A stretch of 56,380 nt of DNA, taken from NCBI GenBank assembly GCA_017540265.1, contig JAFYBJ010000062.1, forward strand, positions 1 through 56,380, in the 5' to 3' direction. Numbering within the stretch: position 1 is the stretch's first letter; the number at the start of each line of letters is the position of its first letter. Origin of the DNA: Lachnospiraceae bacterium (GTDB taxonomy: Bacteria; Bacillota; Clostridia; Lachnospirales; Lachnospiraceae). The notes under the pieces are model-generated. The model ran no database searches. It was not told the origin of the DNA and was given only the letters and a program-made list of their open reading frames with translations. The translations under genes were made by a program, and so were the position numbers. Shown piece by piece: positions 31,926-41,222 of this stretch.

Positions 31926-32793
31926 CATCTTCCTCCATATCATCTTCCATAGCAAGTTCCCTTGTAAACGCCGTTTCCATATCCATTGTTTCCTTAAGCG
32001 TCTTCCAGTCGCCTCCGGCGCGTCCAAACTGCTTTAAATACTCCTGGGCACCCTTCTCATCACCTAATCTTGCCGATGCCTGGCAGGCCATGCTGAGTGC
32101 AGGCAGCAGCGTGGCATTTATCTGCAGCGCAGCCCTGGCATGTTTTAGTGCTTCGTTACTGTTTGAAGCAGACTCCTCCTCGTCTTCCCATATCATATCA
32201 AGAAGCAGGGACGCATAATTTGTGTGCGCATACGCATTTTTATCATCTGCGCGTATCGCATTTTTGAATGCATCTGCTGCAAGATCCGTATGTCCGGATT
32301 TTGAATAACACAGTCCCATATTCGACCACGCCCGTGAATTATCCGGAGCACGGTCAAGAAGCTCTCTGTAAGTTGCCACGGCTTCATCATAGTCCCGTCT
32401 TTCAGAAAAGCACAGCGCACGGAAAGTGAGGACGGCTACATGATCGGCAGTACGCACACAGGCTTTTTTCAGACTATCAAACTTAGAGACCGCTGCATCA
32501 TATTTTCCCTCATTATAAAGGACTATCCCTTTCATCAGCTGCTTTTCTGCGGATCTGTTGTCCGTAAAAGCATCCTTGAGAAGATCCTTATATTGCAGCG
32601 CATAATGCTTTCCCGCAAGTGCATTGCGCCTGCTTTCAAGTTTTATGATCGCCGCAATGTACAGGATGATCAGCGAAGCGCATTTTATTAAAAGCCTTCT
32701 ATCCGACGGATCACTGACGATCGTTACGATCATTACCGCAATGATGGCTATCAGGATCACAATATAAAGAATACGCAGCTTTGATACAGCCAT
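31912..32793 (-). CDS. Membrane-anchored TPR protein
   Basis: The start is ATG 32793, after GGAGGGGG; an upstream ATG lies before this site. The 293-residue protein has two hydrophobic helices at about 7-24 and 30-48. Tetratricopeptide repeats run from about 85 to 250: A-V-S-K-F-D-S-L-K-K, A-V-A-T-Y-R-E-L-L-D-R-A-P-D-N and A-A-D-A-F-K-N-A-I-R-A-D-D-K-N-A-Y. The W-S-N-M-G-L-C-Y-S-K-S-G phrase is a classic TPR. It ends in an acidic Asp/Glu tail. Such proteins serve as scaffolds. The membrane protein at 31557-31925 overlaps it and is a likely partner. Confidence 0.85.
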   Translation of the reverse strand: MAVSKLRILYIVILIAIIAVMIVTIVSDPSDRRLLIKCASLIILYIAAIIKLESRRNALAGKHYALQYKDLLKDAFTDNRSAEKQLMKGIVLYNEGKYDAAVSKFDSLKKACVRTADHVAVLTFRALCFSERRDYDEAVATYRELLDRAPDNSRAWSNMGLCYSKSGHTDLAADAFKNAIRADDKNAYAHTNYASLLLDMIWEDEEESASNSNEALKHARAALQINATLLPALSMACQASARLGDEKGAQEYLKQFGRAGGDWKTLKETMDMETAFTRELAMEDDMEEDDEDQ

Positions 32794-32834
32794 AAAAATC
32801 CCCCTCCGTTCAGACACTACGACAGAAGATTATA

Positions 32835-33971
32835 TCAGAAAAACCTCCATCTGCTTAAGAAAAATCCCGGTATCACAACGATCACGAAAAAAGCCCAGCT
32901 TATAAGCGTGAATACCTTTATAAAGTCCTTCCCCTTCTTTGGATAGCTCCTCACATATATACGGTAATTAATAACGGATGCAAGCGAACCTATAAGCGAG
33001 CATAATCCCGCCGTATCAAGTCCGTATATCAGTCCCGCAAAATTATCCGTAAAGGGATACAGTACTATGGATGCGGGCACATTGGATATTATCTGGCTTA
33101 AACCTATAGCCCAGAAATATTCATTTCCCCTGACATGGTCATTCAAAAAACCGCCTATCACCGGATTAGATGAAACCGAAGATGAGAATATAAAGAAGCA
33201 TAGGAATGTAAGCAGCAATACATAATCAACTGCCCTAAAAAGCTTTATATTCACGGTGCAGACTGTGATCACCACAATTGCCACTGCAGCCGGCCAGTAT
33301 CCCGTACGGCTTACGATGACCGCAAGTATCATCAAAAACAGTGCCATATACGCGATGCGTCTTTTCTTATATTCCGCCTTCCATTCTTTATTAAGCAATG
33401 ACGGATCAAGAGATATCTTCTTTCCCTTTTCCCCGCGGTACATGATAAGGATAAATACGGACAAAAGCGCCGCGGAGCTTATGCATAAGGGAGACATATG
33501 CAGCATGAAATTGAGTGCATCCGTCCCCGACTGTTCATACAGATACAGATTCTGCGGGCTTCCAAACGGCATAAGAAGAGAGCCCCTGATGGCAGCGATA
33601 TTTTCCATTGATATCACGGGGAGTATGCATTCTTCCCTTCCCGCGCCGCGAAACAGCATAATGGTAAGCGGCACAAAAATGATAAGTGAAACATCGTTGG
33701 TAACAAACATGGATGTAAAGAACACTCCGAATATAAGGAAAAAGCTGAGCGACACCATGCTCTTAAAGCGTGAGCTTAAACGTATCAGAGGCAAAAAAAG
33801 ATCTTCCTGCTTAAAGCCTTCCAATACAGTGAGCATCATAAAAAGAGTGCCCAGGGTATGCCAGTCTATCTTAGATAAGAGTGTCCTGTCGGGAGGTGTG
33901 ATAAACAACGAAATGACCGCTGCCGCAAGCGCTACAGGCAGCATGGGATCCTTTTTTATGAATTTTATCAT
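32835..33971 (-). CDS. SLC13/ArsB-type anion or dicarboxylate permease
   Basis: A 378-residue polytopic protein with about 10 hydrophobic helices. F-V-T-N-D-V-S-L-I-I-F (near 92), L-M-P-F-G-S-P-Q-N and late S-N-V-P-A-S-I-V-L-Y correspond to the two hairpin/loop regions of the IT superfamily permeases (citrate, arsenite and NhaD-like). It is shorter than most of the family, and the substrate cannot be told. It begins one base after the RlmI-like gene stop, with GGAG inside that gene, so it is coupled. Confidence 0.8.
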   Translation of the reverse strand: MIKFIKKDPMLPVALAAAVISLFITPPDRTLLSKIDWHTLGTLFMMLTVLEGFKQEDLFLPLIRLSSRFKSMVSLSFFLIFGVFFTSMFVTNDVSLIIFVPLTIMLFRGAGREECILPVISMENIAAIRGSLLMPFGSPQNLYLYEQSGTDALNFMLHMSPLCISSAALLSVFILIMYRGEKGKKISLDPSLLNKEWKAEYKKRRIAYMALFLMILAVIVSRTGYWPAAVAIVVITVCTVNIKLFRAVDYVLLLTFLCFFIFSSSVSSNPVIGGFLNDHVRGNEYFWAIGLSQIISNVPASIVLYPFTDNFAGLIYGLDTAGLCSLIGSLASVINYRIYVRSYPKKGKDFIKVFTLISWAFFVIVVIPGFFLSRWRFF

Positions 33972-35174
33972 TTACCGCTCCTTCTCCACCTGGAAGATGT
34001 AGAATTTCAGATAGTACGACTCTTCGTCGGATATGAGTATGGGATGGTCGGGCGCCTGTGTCCCGAAATAAGCCTGCTTAAGTTTTACATGCGCGGCCTT
34101 TGCCGCATCTCTTATCGCCGCAGCAAAAAGATCCTCTGTCATAAAGCGCGAGCAGGAGCAGGTAGCAAGAAAACCGCCGTCCTTTGTAAGCAGCATCCCC
34201 TCTTTGTTTATCTCCCTGTATCCCTTCTGCGCATTCTTTACGGAATTTCTGGACTTTGCAAAAGCCGGGGGATCGAGTATCACCAGATCATACTCCACGC
34301 CCTTAGAGACAAGTAAAGGCAGCAGTTCAAATATATCAGCACATTCATAGCTTATGATATCGGAAAGCCGGTTAAGCTCAGCGTTCTTCCCTGCCGTCTC
34401 AAGAGCACTTTCCGAAGCATCTACGGAAAGTACTCTCTTTGCACCGGCCTTTGCGGCATTTAAACCAAAGGAACCCGTATGGGTAAAGCAGTCAAGCACA
34501 TCCGCCCCCTGCGCCATCTTCCATATAGCTTTCCTGTTTACCTTCTGATCAAGAAAGAAGCCTGTCTTCTGTCCGTTTTCAATATCAACATGATACTTTA
34601 TATCATTTTCGGTGATGATGATATCAGTCTGCCCTTCAGCGCCTATAAAGCCCTTAAGCCTTTCAAGGCCTTCCTTTTCCCTTTCCTTTGCATCGCTTCT
34701 TTCATAAACGGCACTGATCTTTATCCCTTCTTCATAAAGCACTTCCTTTGCAAGCTCCGCAAGCATTTCCTTTCGCACATCCATTCCAAGGGCAAGCGGC
34801 TGCATCACTAACACATCCTCATACTTGTCAAGCACAAGCCCGGGCATCCTGTCCGCATCCCCGAATATGATACGGCAGGAAGAAGTATCCACGGTACGTT
34901 TCCTGTATTCCCAGGCTTTTTTTATCCTGTTCTTAAAAAACTCCCTGTTTATCTCTGCATCCGCGTCTCTTGAAAGTATTCTTACCCTTATCTTCGAACG
35001 GCTGTTTATAAAGCCCTTTCCCAGAGGATAGGCATCAAAATCCCTTACGGTCACGATATCGCCGTCATTAAATTCTCCCATGACGGATTCTATCTCATTA
35101 TCAAATATCCATGCGCCTCCGCTTTTTAAAAGCCTTCCTTCGCCTTTTTTAAGTGTTACTATACATTCTGACAT
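33972..35174 (-). CDS. RlmI-like rRNA (cytosine-C5) methyltransferase
   Basis: A 400-residue protein. An N-terminal PUA-type domain (residues 1-75; F-D-N-E-I and G-D-I-V-T-V-R) is followed by a Rossmann methyltransferase. T-G-F-F-L-D-Q, C-F-T-H-T-G-S-F-G, V-D-A-S-E-S-A-L and L-D-P-P-A-F-A-K-S-R are in order, with the conserved Cys of the class in C-S-C-S-R-F near the end. It matches E. coli RlmI (YccW), which makes m5C1962 in 23S rRNA; Firmicutes homologues may have other targets. GAGAGG precedes the start. Confidence 0.9.
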   Translation of the reverse strand: MSECIVTLKKGEGRLLKSGGAWIFDNEIESVMGEFNDGDIVTVRDFDAYPLGKGFINSRSKIRVRILSRDADAEINREFFKNRIKKAWEYRKRTVDTSSCRIIFGDADRMPGLVLDKYEDVLVMQPLALGMDVRKEMLAELAKEVLYEEGIKISAVYERSDAKEREKEGLERLKGFIGAEGQTDIIITENDIKYHVDIENGQKTGFFLDQKVNRKAIWKMAQGADVLDCFTHTGSFGLNAAKAGAKRVLSVDASESALETAGKNAELNRLSDIISYECADIFELLPLLVSKGVEYDLVILDPPAFAKSRNSVKNAQKGYREINKEGMLLTKDGGFLATCSCSRFMTEDLFAAAIRDAAKAAHVKLKQAYFGTQAPDHPILISDEESYYLKFYIFQVEKER

Positions 35175-35193
35175 ATCTATACCTCTCAGTACT

Positions 35194-35408
35194 AAGATCC
35201 TTCGCTTCGCTCAGGATGACAATGTATTTTCCCCGGATGACAATGCAGTTTCCCAGGACGACAATGCAGTTTCTCCGGATGACACTGCGTTTTTTCAATG
35301 ATGACACTGTGGTTTCTCCGGATGACACTGCGTTTCTCAAGGACGACACTGTGGTTTCTTAAGGATGCAGCCCCCTTGTCATTCTGAGGGCTTTAGCCCG
35401 AAGAATCT
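35194..35408. repeat. Dispersed hairpin repeats enclosing a 21-base tandem array
   Basis: The 237-base gap between the AlgJ-like and RlmI-like genes holds one repeat copy at 35194-35220 (minus-oriented, GATCCTTCGCTTCGCTCAGG). About seven degenerate 21-base units of the type GGATGACACTGYGTTTCTCC follow (35214 to about 35360), then a second, oppositely oriented copy at 35378-35408 with the core GAGGGCTTTAGCCCGAAG. That copy folds as ATTCT-GA-GGGC-TTTA-GCCC-GA-AGAAT. The array unit begins with the GGATGAC that ends the repeat, so it has probably grown from it. Confidence 0.8.
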
Positions 35409-35411
35409 TTT

Positions 35412-36572
35412 TTAATGAAGCCTTACCGCATTATCAACTCCCAGATATCCCGGGCCGAACATATATATTATGATGTCCGGAGAGATATCTTCTATAAGCC
35501 CGTACACATCTTCGGAAGCATCCGTATACCTGAGATCTATAAGATCTATCCTTCCACACTCAGCTATCATGAAAACCGATACGGGAACTGCCGTTGAATC
35601 CCTTATTATCACCGCTCTTTTTCCTTCCGGCATATCTTCGTTCTTCAGTATCATATGCTTATAATCCTGATGGAGATAAGCATAATACGCATACCAGTCA
35701 AAGCTGTAATGTGAAAGATTTTCCTCATAGAGAAAAGCTTCTTTAAAAGTTCCTTCCCTGTATATCCCCTCGGAAGGAACCTCTAAACTGTAATGTCCTT
35801 CTTCCTTTGGAAGCCAGAGCTCATAATCATCAAGCCCCGCGTAATACCTTCCGGTCATACGTCCCTGGGTCCCGAGAAAAATATCTTTATACGTGATCTT
35901 TTCAAATCCGTCTTCGGATAATGTATTCTCCCCGTTTATCTTTTCAAGAACCGCTCCCGCTGTTAAATATGCCGCCCTGTTCCTCATATGATGATCGGTA
36001 CGGTAAAAGTAAGAATACCAGTCTTCACCGTCAGACGTTAGCAGCTCCTTTATGCTTATATTATCTATGCCTTCCCGTCTTACAAAAGCTGTCATCTCCT
36101 CTGCTTTCGCCGGCCCGTAGCTTACGGCACCGTAAGGAAGATCCAAAGGTGTTTCCTCTTTGCCCGGCGCCTGTACATAAAGGAAATCCGCACTGATCGA
36201 AGAAGCAAATTCTTCCGCATCTGTTACAGCCTCCTTTGCAGGACTTACATCCGGATAATGATCGGCCATGGTTACAGCACCGTTTTTTAAAAGCGTCACA
36301 TCTTCATATACGGTGCTTCCGTTTGCCACTTTCTTCCCCATAAGCTTCTGCAGGGCGCCCCAGGCATTTACCGCATGATCCTCGGACAGTTCCAGTCTTT
36401 CAAGACCTTTTACATGACCGTCAGGCTCCCTGTCAAAGACAAACTCATAAAGATTGATCGACGTAAAGAAAACTATCACTAAAAGGAAGCAAAGCACAAA
36501 GAGCCCGCCGTCTTTTAAAAATTGAAATATATGAAGGGACTGTATCCGCCCTTTTGAATGTATATCACGCAT
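35412..36572 (-). CDS. AlgJ/AlgX-like SGNH-fold (DHHW-type) protein
   Basis: A 386-residue protein with one N-terminal membrane helix (about 22-42) and an exported domain. T-D-H-H-M (192-196), preceded by the Y-S-Y-F-Y-R segment, and R-D-S (324-326) are in the places expected for the catalytic His and Ser/Asp motifs of AlgJ/DHHW-type acetyltransferase partners. Its gene follows an MBOAT gene, the usual pairing. The start overlaps the MBOAT end by 58 bases in another frame. Such pairs O-acetylate extracellular polysaccharide: the MBOAT protein carries the acyl group across the membrane and the SGNH protein transfers it. Confidence 0.8.
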   Translation of the reverse strand: MRDIHSKGRIQSLHIFQFLKDGGLFVLCFLLVIVFFTSINLYEFVFDREPDGHVKGLERLELSEDHAVNAWGALQKLMGKKVANGSTVYEDVTLLKNGAVTMADHYPDVSPAKEAVTDAEEFASSISADFLYVQAPGKEETPLDLPYGAVSYGPAKAEEMTAFVRREGIDNISIKELLTSDGEDWYSYFYRTDHHMRNRAAYLTAGAVLEKINGENTLSEDGFEKITYKDIFLGTQGRMTGRYYAGLDDYELWLPKEEGHYSLEVPSEGIYREGTFKEAFLYEENLSHYSFDWYAYYAYLHQDYKHMILKNEDMPEGKRAVIIRDSTAVPVSVFMIAECGRIDLIDLRYTDASEDVYGLIEDISPDIIIYMFGPGYLGVDNAVRLH

Positions 36573-37912
36573 AACAAAAATACCGCCGTAAGCAGCGCGC
36601 GCTTAAGCGTTTTCCTCCTTTCAAAGAATTTATAAACAGGAAAACAGAATATGATACCTGTGATAAAAAATATGATATTGTCGGAAAGATCAAGAAGCAC
36701 GGCGGCAGGCGCAGCTCCCGCAGCAAAGTTCATCCCCGCGCCTGCTCCGATAAGCCTTCCCAGATAATCAATTGCAGTTATCATATCGGGCGCAAAAAAG
36801 AATACAAGCCCGATGGCAAATATAAGATCCGCATATATGACGGCAAGGATTTTCGGGAGCTTAACGCGCTTGCCGAGACCTGTGTATTTTTCGATGTTTA
36901 AAAACACGAAGTTTAAAAGTCCCCAGGCTATATATGTCACATCCGCGCCGTGCCATAAGCCTGTCAGGGTCCATACGACAAACTGATTTAAAAAGGTCCT
37001 GAACTTTCCCTTCTTTGAACCGCCTAAAGGAATATAAACATAATCCTTAAACCAGCTGCCCAGAGATATATGCCAGCGCCTCCAGGTATCGGTCACACTG
37101 TCCGCGATATAGGGATGATCGAAATTTTCATTGAAATGAAAGCCAAACATCCTGCCCAGACCTATAGCCATATCAGAATATCCCGAAAAATCATAATAGA
37201 TGCGAAGCATAAAGCAGAGCACGCCAAACCATGCGGCAGCCGTGCTTATAAGCTCTCCCGCCCCCACCTGCGCCATAAGCCTGTCTGAGAAAAGACTGAA
37301 GGTATCCGCAAGCAGCACCTTCTTTCCCATGCCTTCTATAAAGCGTTCCGTTCCGGATACGAAATCCTCTTTTGTTTCCTTTCTTGTGCGGATCTCTTTT
37401 GCAATATCCGAATATCTTACGATGGGTCCTGCCACCAGCTGTGGGAAAAACGAGATATAAAGAGCCACGGCAAGCGGGTCTTTCTGCGCTTCCACCCTTC
37501 CCATATGTACATCCGCCACATAAGAGAGAGCCTGAAAAGTAAAGAAAGATATACCGATGGGAAGGGCTATCCCGTAAGTGCCAAATCCCGTACCAAAGAT
37601 ATCATTGACAGAACTGATAGTAAAATCCAGATACTTATATACAAAGAGAAATGACAGATTAAAGACTGCAGCTGCTGCCATCCAGGGCTTTCCTTTTTTC
37701 CCCGGCAGGGCTTTTAATCCGAACAGATAATTCATCACTGCAGAAAGGATAAGGAGGATAACATTCTTCCCCTCTCCCCATGCATAGAAAAAGAGGCTTG
37801 CAAAAAGCAGCAGGATATTCTTTGCTTTCGGATTGTTTTTTAAGATAACAAAATAAAAGAAAAAAACAGCAGGCAGAAAAGCAAATAAAAATACGACACT
37901 GGGAAAGATCAT
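36515..37912 (-). CDS. MBOAT family O-acyltransferase (AlgI/DltB-like)
   Basis: A 465-residue membrane protein with about 10 helices. The MBOAT motifs are visible: D-T-W-R-R-W-H-I-S-L (275-284) with candidate His281 and W-H-G-A-D-V-T-Y-I-A-W (320-330) with His321. The P-L-G-G-S-K-K-G loop and the P-I-V-R-Y segment match AlgI-like proteins rather than DltB, whose partner set (DltA, C, D) is absent. With the AlgJ-like protein it probably O-acetylates a secreted polysaccharide. It overlaps the ligase-like gene by 4 bases (ATGA). Confidence 0.9.
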   Translation of the reverse strand: MIFPSVVFLFAFLPAVFFFYFVILKNNPKAKNILLLFASLFFYAWGEGKNVILLILSAVMNYLFGLKALPGKKGKPWMAAAAVFNLSFLFVYKYLDFTISSVNDIFGTGFGTYGIALPIGISFFTFQALSYVADVHMGRVEAQKDPLAVALYISFFPQLVAGPIVRYSDIAKEIRTRKETKEDFVSGTERFIEGMGKKVLLADTFSLFSDRLMAQVGAGELISTAAAWFGVLCFMLRIYYDFSGYSDMAIGLGRMFGFHFNENFDHPYIADSVTDTWRRWHISLGSWFKDYVYIPLGGSKKGKFRTFLNQFVVWTLTGLWHGADVTYIAWGLLNFVFLNIEKYTGLGKRVKLPKILAVIYADLIFAIGLVFFFAPDMITAIDYLGRLIGAGAGMNFAAGAAPAAVLLDLSDNIIFFITGIIFCFPVYKFFERRKTLKRALLTAVFLLCVIYIQKGGYSPFIYFNF

Positions 37913-39480
37913 CTTTTATCTCCCGTCTCATACATTATATATGCAGTTCCCGTAAACAATGCGAAACATATGGCATAACAGGGGTGTCCCATCCACTCCG
38001 TGAGCATGGCAAAGGATGCGATGATGCTCATAAGAAGAGGAAATGCTATCCCCCTGCTTCTTCCTTTTCCTTTTACGTACTCCGTAAAAGAAATAACAAC
38101 CGCAGAGAGATTAAGAAATATGAGTACCAGGCCGCTTAGGATACCAAACTGGTAAGATACCTGGAAATACGTATTATGTGCATGGTAGATTATCGTACCG
38201 TCTTCCTTTTCTATATGTCCGGGATAGTGCGGCTTAAGCCCTGTCCTCGAAAGGAAGAGCGACCATATCTCCATCCTTCCGTTTGAAACATCCTTATCGT
38301 CTATCTCTATTTTCCCGGTCTGTTCGCTGCCGTCCGCCCTGACATATTCTTCCTCCCCAAAATCTATGAGCAGTCCCCATTTGCCGAACATTTCCCGAAG
38401 CAGTCCTTTAAAAGACGTATATTTGGGGCTGTCTGCGGGATCTCCCTTTACCACTCTGTGCTCCGCATCCTCTTCATAAGAAAAGAAGAAAGGCCTGTCC
38501 ACGGCAGCAGGAAGATAACGCACTATGAGGAAACCGGGATAAAGGATCACGGCCGATAATATAAGAGGTACCGCAAAACGGCGGATCACCTTCTTTTTAT
38601 CCTTATTTCCCTTTAACTTTACAAAGAACAAAACAGCGGATGCCAGTATCACCGCAAGTATCCCGGTGCGGGTGTTGTTTAAAAATGCTAACACCCCTTC
38701 CCACGCAAGGAGGATATTTAAAAAGATCACCTTTTTCTTTTCCCCCTTTTTGTAACAGATATCAAGGCAGGTGACAAGCACGGCAAAAACAGCCGCCAGA
38801 TATTCTCCTGCAGAATTTGTATTGTAAAAGCAAAGACCGTAACGTTCGGTATCATAAGGTCTGAATAAAAGAGAAAATATGCTTACGCTTATAAATGACA
38901 TGATAAAAGCATTGAAAAAACTCTTTATAAAAAGACGTCTGTTCTTTTTCTCCGAAAACACGATAAACATGGCGCTGTAGCCCAAAACAAACATAGCGTT
39001 GTAAAGAAAGCCCCTGTTAAAGAGGGTTGTAAGAAAAATAAACAGTATCCAGAATATACCGGTTATCCTGCCTGCCTTTGATGAAGAAAGCTTAATAAAT
39101 CCATCTCCCCTTTTTCGCCCCGTGATATATGAGATAACAAAAGCTCCCCATATAAATATCATAAACTTTGAAAGCCTGAGGACATTTACTGAAGTGTAAT
39201 TGCAGGTATCGGGTATGATCTTTAAGGAATATCCAAAATGCGTGATGATAAAGCAGGACGGTATCCATACCGCAAGAGAGATCATCGTACTCTTCTTTAA
39301 TTTAAAAACAGGTGCCGTAAGAGAGAGGGCAAGAAACAGGCCAAAGCTTCTGAAAGCCATTGCCTGCTCATAACTGTTTGCCGCATCCGCAAAAGCTATG
39401 CATGAAGAAAGCACCCCAAAAAGTGCCAGACTGCAAAAGATATGTCTTATCTTTTCTTTTGTATCTTTAAACTCTGTCAT
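37909..39480 (-). CDS. O-antigen ligase/polymerase-like (Wzy/WaaL-type) membrane protein
   Basis: A 523-residue protein with about 12 hydrophobic helices and a large external loop (about 325-420) containing Y-H-A-H-N-T-Y-F-Q (near 432). This resembles the H-N-x-x-L/Y-x-x motif of the Wzy_C family of glycan polymerases and ligases. These enzymes link undecaprenyl-carried oligosaccharides to a growing chain or acceptor; which one applies here is undecided. It overlaps its upstream neighbour by 4 bases. Confidence 0.8.
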   Translation of the reverse strand: MTEFKDTKEKIRHIFCSLALFGVLSSCIAFADAANSYEQAMAFRSFGLFLALSLTAPVFKLKKSTMISLAVWIPSCFIITHFGYSLKIIPDTCNYTSVNVLRLSKFMIFIWGAFVISYITGRKRGDGFIKLSSSKAGRITGIFWILFIFLTTLFNRGFLYNAMFVLGYSAMFIVFSEKKNRRLFIKSFFNAFIMSFISVSIFSLLFRPYDTERYGLCFYNTNSAGEYLAAVFAVLVTCLDICYKKGEKKKVIFLNILLAWEGVLAFLNNTRTGILAVILASAVLFFVKLKGNKDKKKVIRRFAVPLILSAVILYPGFLIVRYLPAAVDRPFFFSYEEDAEHRVVKGDPADSPKYTSFKGLLREMFGKWGLLIDFGEEEYVRADGSEQTGKIEIDDKDVSNGRMEIWSLFLSRTGLKPHYPGHIEKEDGTIIYHAHNTYFQVSYQFGILSGLVLIFLNLSAVVISFTEYVKGKGRSRGIAFPLLMSIIASFAMLTEWMGHPCYAICFALFTGTAYIMYETGDKR

Positions 39481-41222
39481 CTCTCTTTTTTTATCTTACC
39501 ATCCTCAACCCTGTAGACCATGTCACACTTTTCTATGGTCTGCAGACGGTGGGCTATTATGAGCAGTGTCTTCCTTCCCATAAATCTGTTTATGGAATCC
39601 ATTATCGCCGCCTCGGTATCATTATCGAGAGCTGATGTAGCCTCATCAAGTATGAGTATCTCCGGATCGTCATAGAGAGCCCTTGCTATGCCAATGCGTT
39701 GTCTCTGCCCGCCGGAGAGCCTTACTCCTCTTTCACCTATTCCCGTATCAAGACCCTCGGGAAGGCTTTTTACAAATTCATCCAGCTGTGCTTCCTTAAG
39801 TACTTCCCAGATGCGCTCTTCGCTTATCTCATCCTCCGCGATACCGAAAGCAACATTCTTTCTGATGGTGTCATCCAGCATGAATATTGTCTGGGGGATA
39901 TAACCTATGTTTTTAAGCCATCTCCTGTAGTTTTCCTTTTCCATTACGGAAACGCCGTCCGCCTTTATGCTGCCCTCCTGCATCTTAAGGAGACCGAGCA
40001 GCACATCCACCACCGTGGATTTTCCCGCGCCGCTGCTACCCACGATACCCACACTCTTTCCCACGGGGATCGTTAAGGACGCATGATCGAATATGAGCTT
40101 ATCGGAACCGGGGTAATGGTAGCTTATATCTTCAAGCTCCACCTTATCCTTTACGGGAAGCTTTTCTTCAACAGGTTTCAGATCTGATATATCAGTCACA
40201 TCATCTCCCGTCTCTTCTTTGAGATTATCCGTAACGCCCATAAGGAAAGGTTCAAAATATGAAATATTGTTTATCTGATTGTTGATCCTGTTTGCGCAGG
40301 GCATCAGCCTTACCACAGCCACACCGAAGGCTGAAAGCACGGCCATCATATTATCCATATCCCTTCCGCTTAAGATAAGCGCCAGCATATAAAAGATCAT
40401 AACCGCAACACAGACCGTCTCTATGATAAGCCTGGGGATATTTGAAAAGAGCGTGTATTTCTGCACCGCATCCACATAGCCCTTTCCGCATTTTATATAT
40501 TCATCCACAAAATAAGCTTCCCTTCCGCTTATCTTCACATCCTTTATGCCTGTCACTGTCTCGCTTATCCATTTAAAAAGAGATGCATAATAATCCTGAT
40601 TATCGCTGCCCGCTTTTTTCATCACGGGTTTAAGCCAGAGCTTTATCACAAAAAGTGTAAGCAGCAGCACTGCGGCTATAACCACCGTCATAAGAGGTTC
40701 CGCTATCAGCAGGACAGTTATCAGAAAAAGCGCCACTATCACTTCCGAAACAAGGGTAAGCAGGGATAAGATCAGTGCATACATATTGTTCACATCGGAG
40801 GTGATGGTCCTTTGTATCACTGCAGTATCCGCATTCAGATAAAACTCATAGGGTCTTCTGATGTAATTCTTCATCATGCGTTCGGATGTCTTAAACTGGT
40901 TTGTATAAACAAAACGGTAAAGCACCCTCTGCTGGATATACAGATAGAGATTCTTTAATACAAAAGCAGCTACCAGGGCCGTCATTACAAATATCGTAAA
41001 ATCCTTTACCGAATGCATTCCCATAAAGCGGTAGAGAGAAGCCGTATATTTTCCGCCTTCCACTGCCTCGGGATCCATCACCACGGAAATAACCGGTATG
41101 ATGAGAGTTACACTCGCCGTCTCAAGCAACGCGCCTAAGAGCATCATAAAAACAAGCAGCACCATAAAGGATTTCTGCCTGCGGTCAAGAAGCCTGCTTA
41201 GTTTTTTTAATATCTTTATCAT
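39477..41222 (-). CDS. ABC transporter, fused permease/ATPase (MsbA/PglK-like flippase)
   Basis: A 581-residue half transporter. Six-helix membrane domain (residues about 18-330), then nucleotide-binding domain: Walker A G-S-S-G-A-G-K-S-T (395-403), L-S-G-G-Q (502-506), Walker B I-L-I-L-D-E (522-527) and the D-loop S-A-L-D. The close neighbourhood of a glycosyltransferase and ligase-like gene suggests it flips lipid-linked oligosaccharide, as PglK does, rather than exporting peptides. It overlaps both neighbours by 4 bases. Confidence 0.9.
   Translation of the reverse strand: MIKILKKLSRLLDRRQKSFMVLLVFMMLLGALLETASVTLIIPVISVVMDPEAVEGGKYTASLYRFMGMHSVKDFTIFVMTALVAAFVLKNLYLYIQQRVLYRFVYTNQFKTSERMMKNYIRRPYEFYLNADTAVIQRTITSDVNNMYALILSLLTLVSEVIVALFLITVLLIAEPLMTVVIAAVLLLTLFVIKLWLKPVMKKAGSDNQDYYASLFKWISETVTGIKDVKISGREAYFVDEYIKCGKGYVDAVQKYTLFSNIPRLIIETVCVAVMIFYMLALILSGRDMDNMMAVLSAFGVAVVRLMPCANRINNQINNISYFEPFLMGVTDNLKEETGDDVTDISDLKPVEEKLPVKDKVELEDISYHYPGSDKLIFDHASLTIPVGKSVGIVGSSGAGKSTVVDVLLGLLKMQEGSIKADGVSVMEKENYRRWLKNIGYIPQTIFMLDDTIRKNVAFGIAEDEISEERIWEVLKEAQLDEFVKSLPEGLDTGIGERGVRLSGGQRQRIGIARALYDDPEILILDEATSALDNDTEAAIMDSINRFMGRKTLLIIAHRLQTIEKCDMVYRVEDGKIKKER

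Noticed and set aside
35214-35360. Small plus- and minus-strand frames of 66-73 codons over the 21-base array
   Set aside because: The period is a multiple of three, so repeats keep frames open by chance; no ribosome site.
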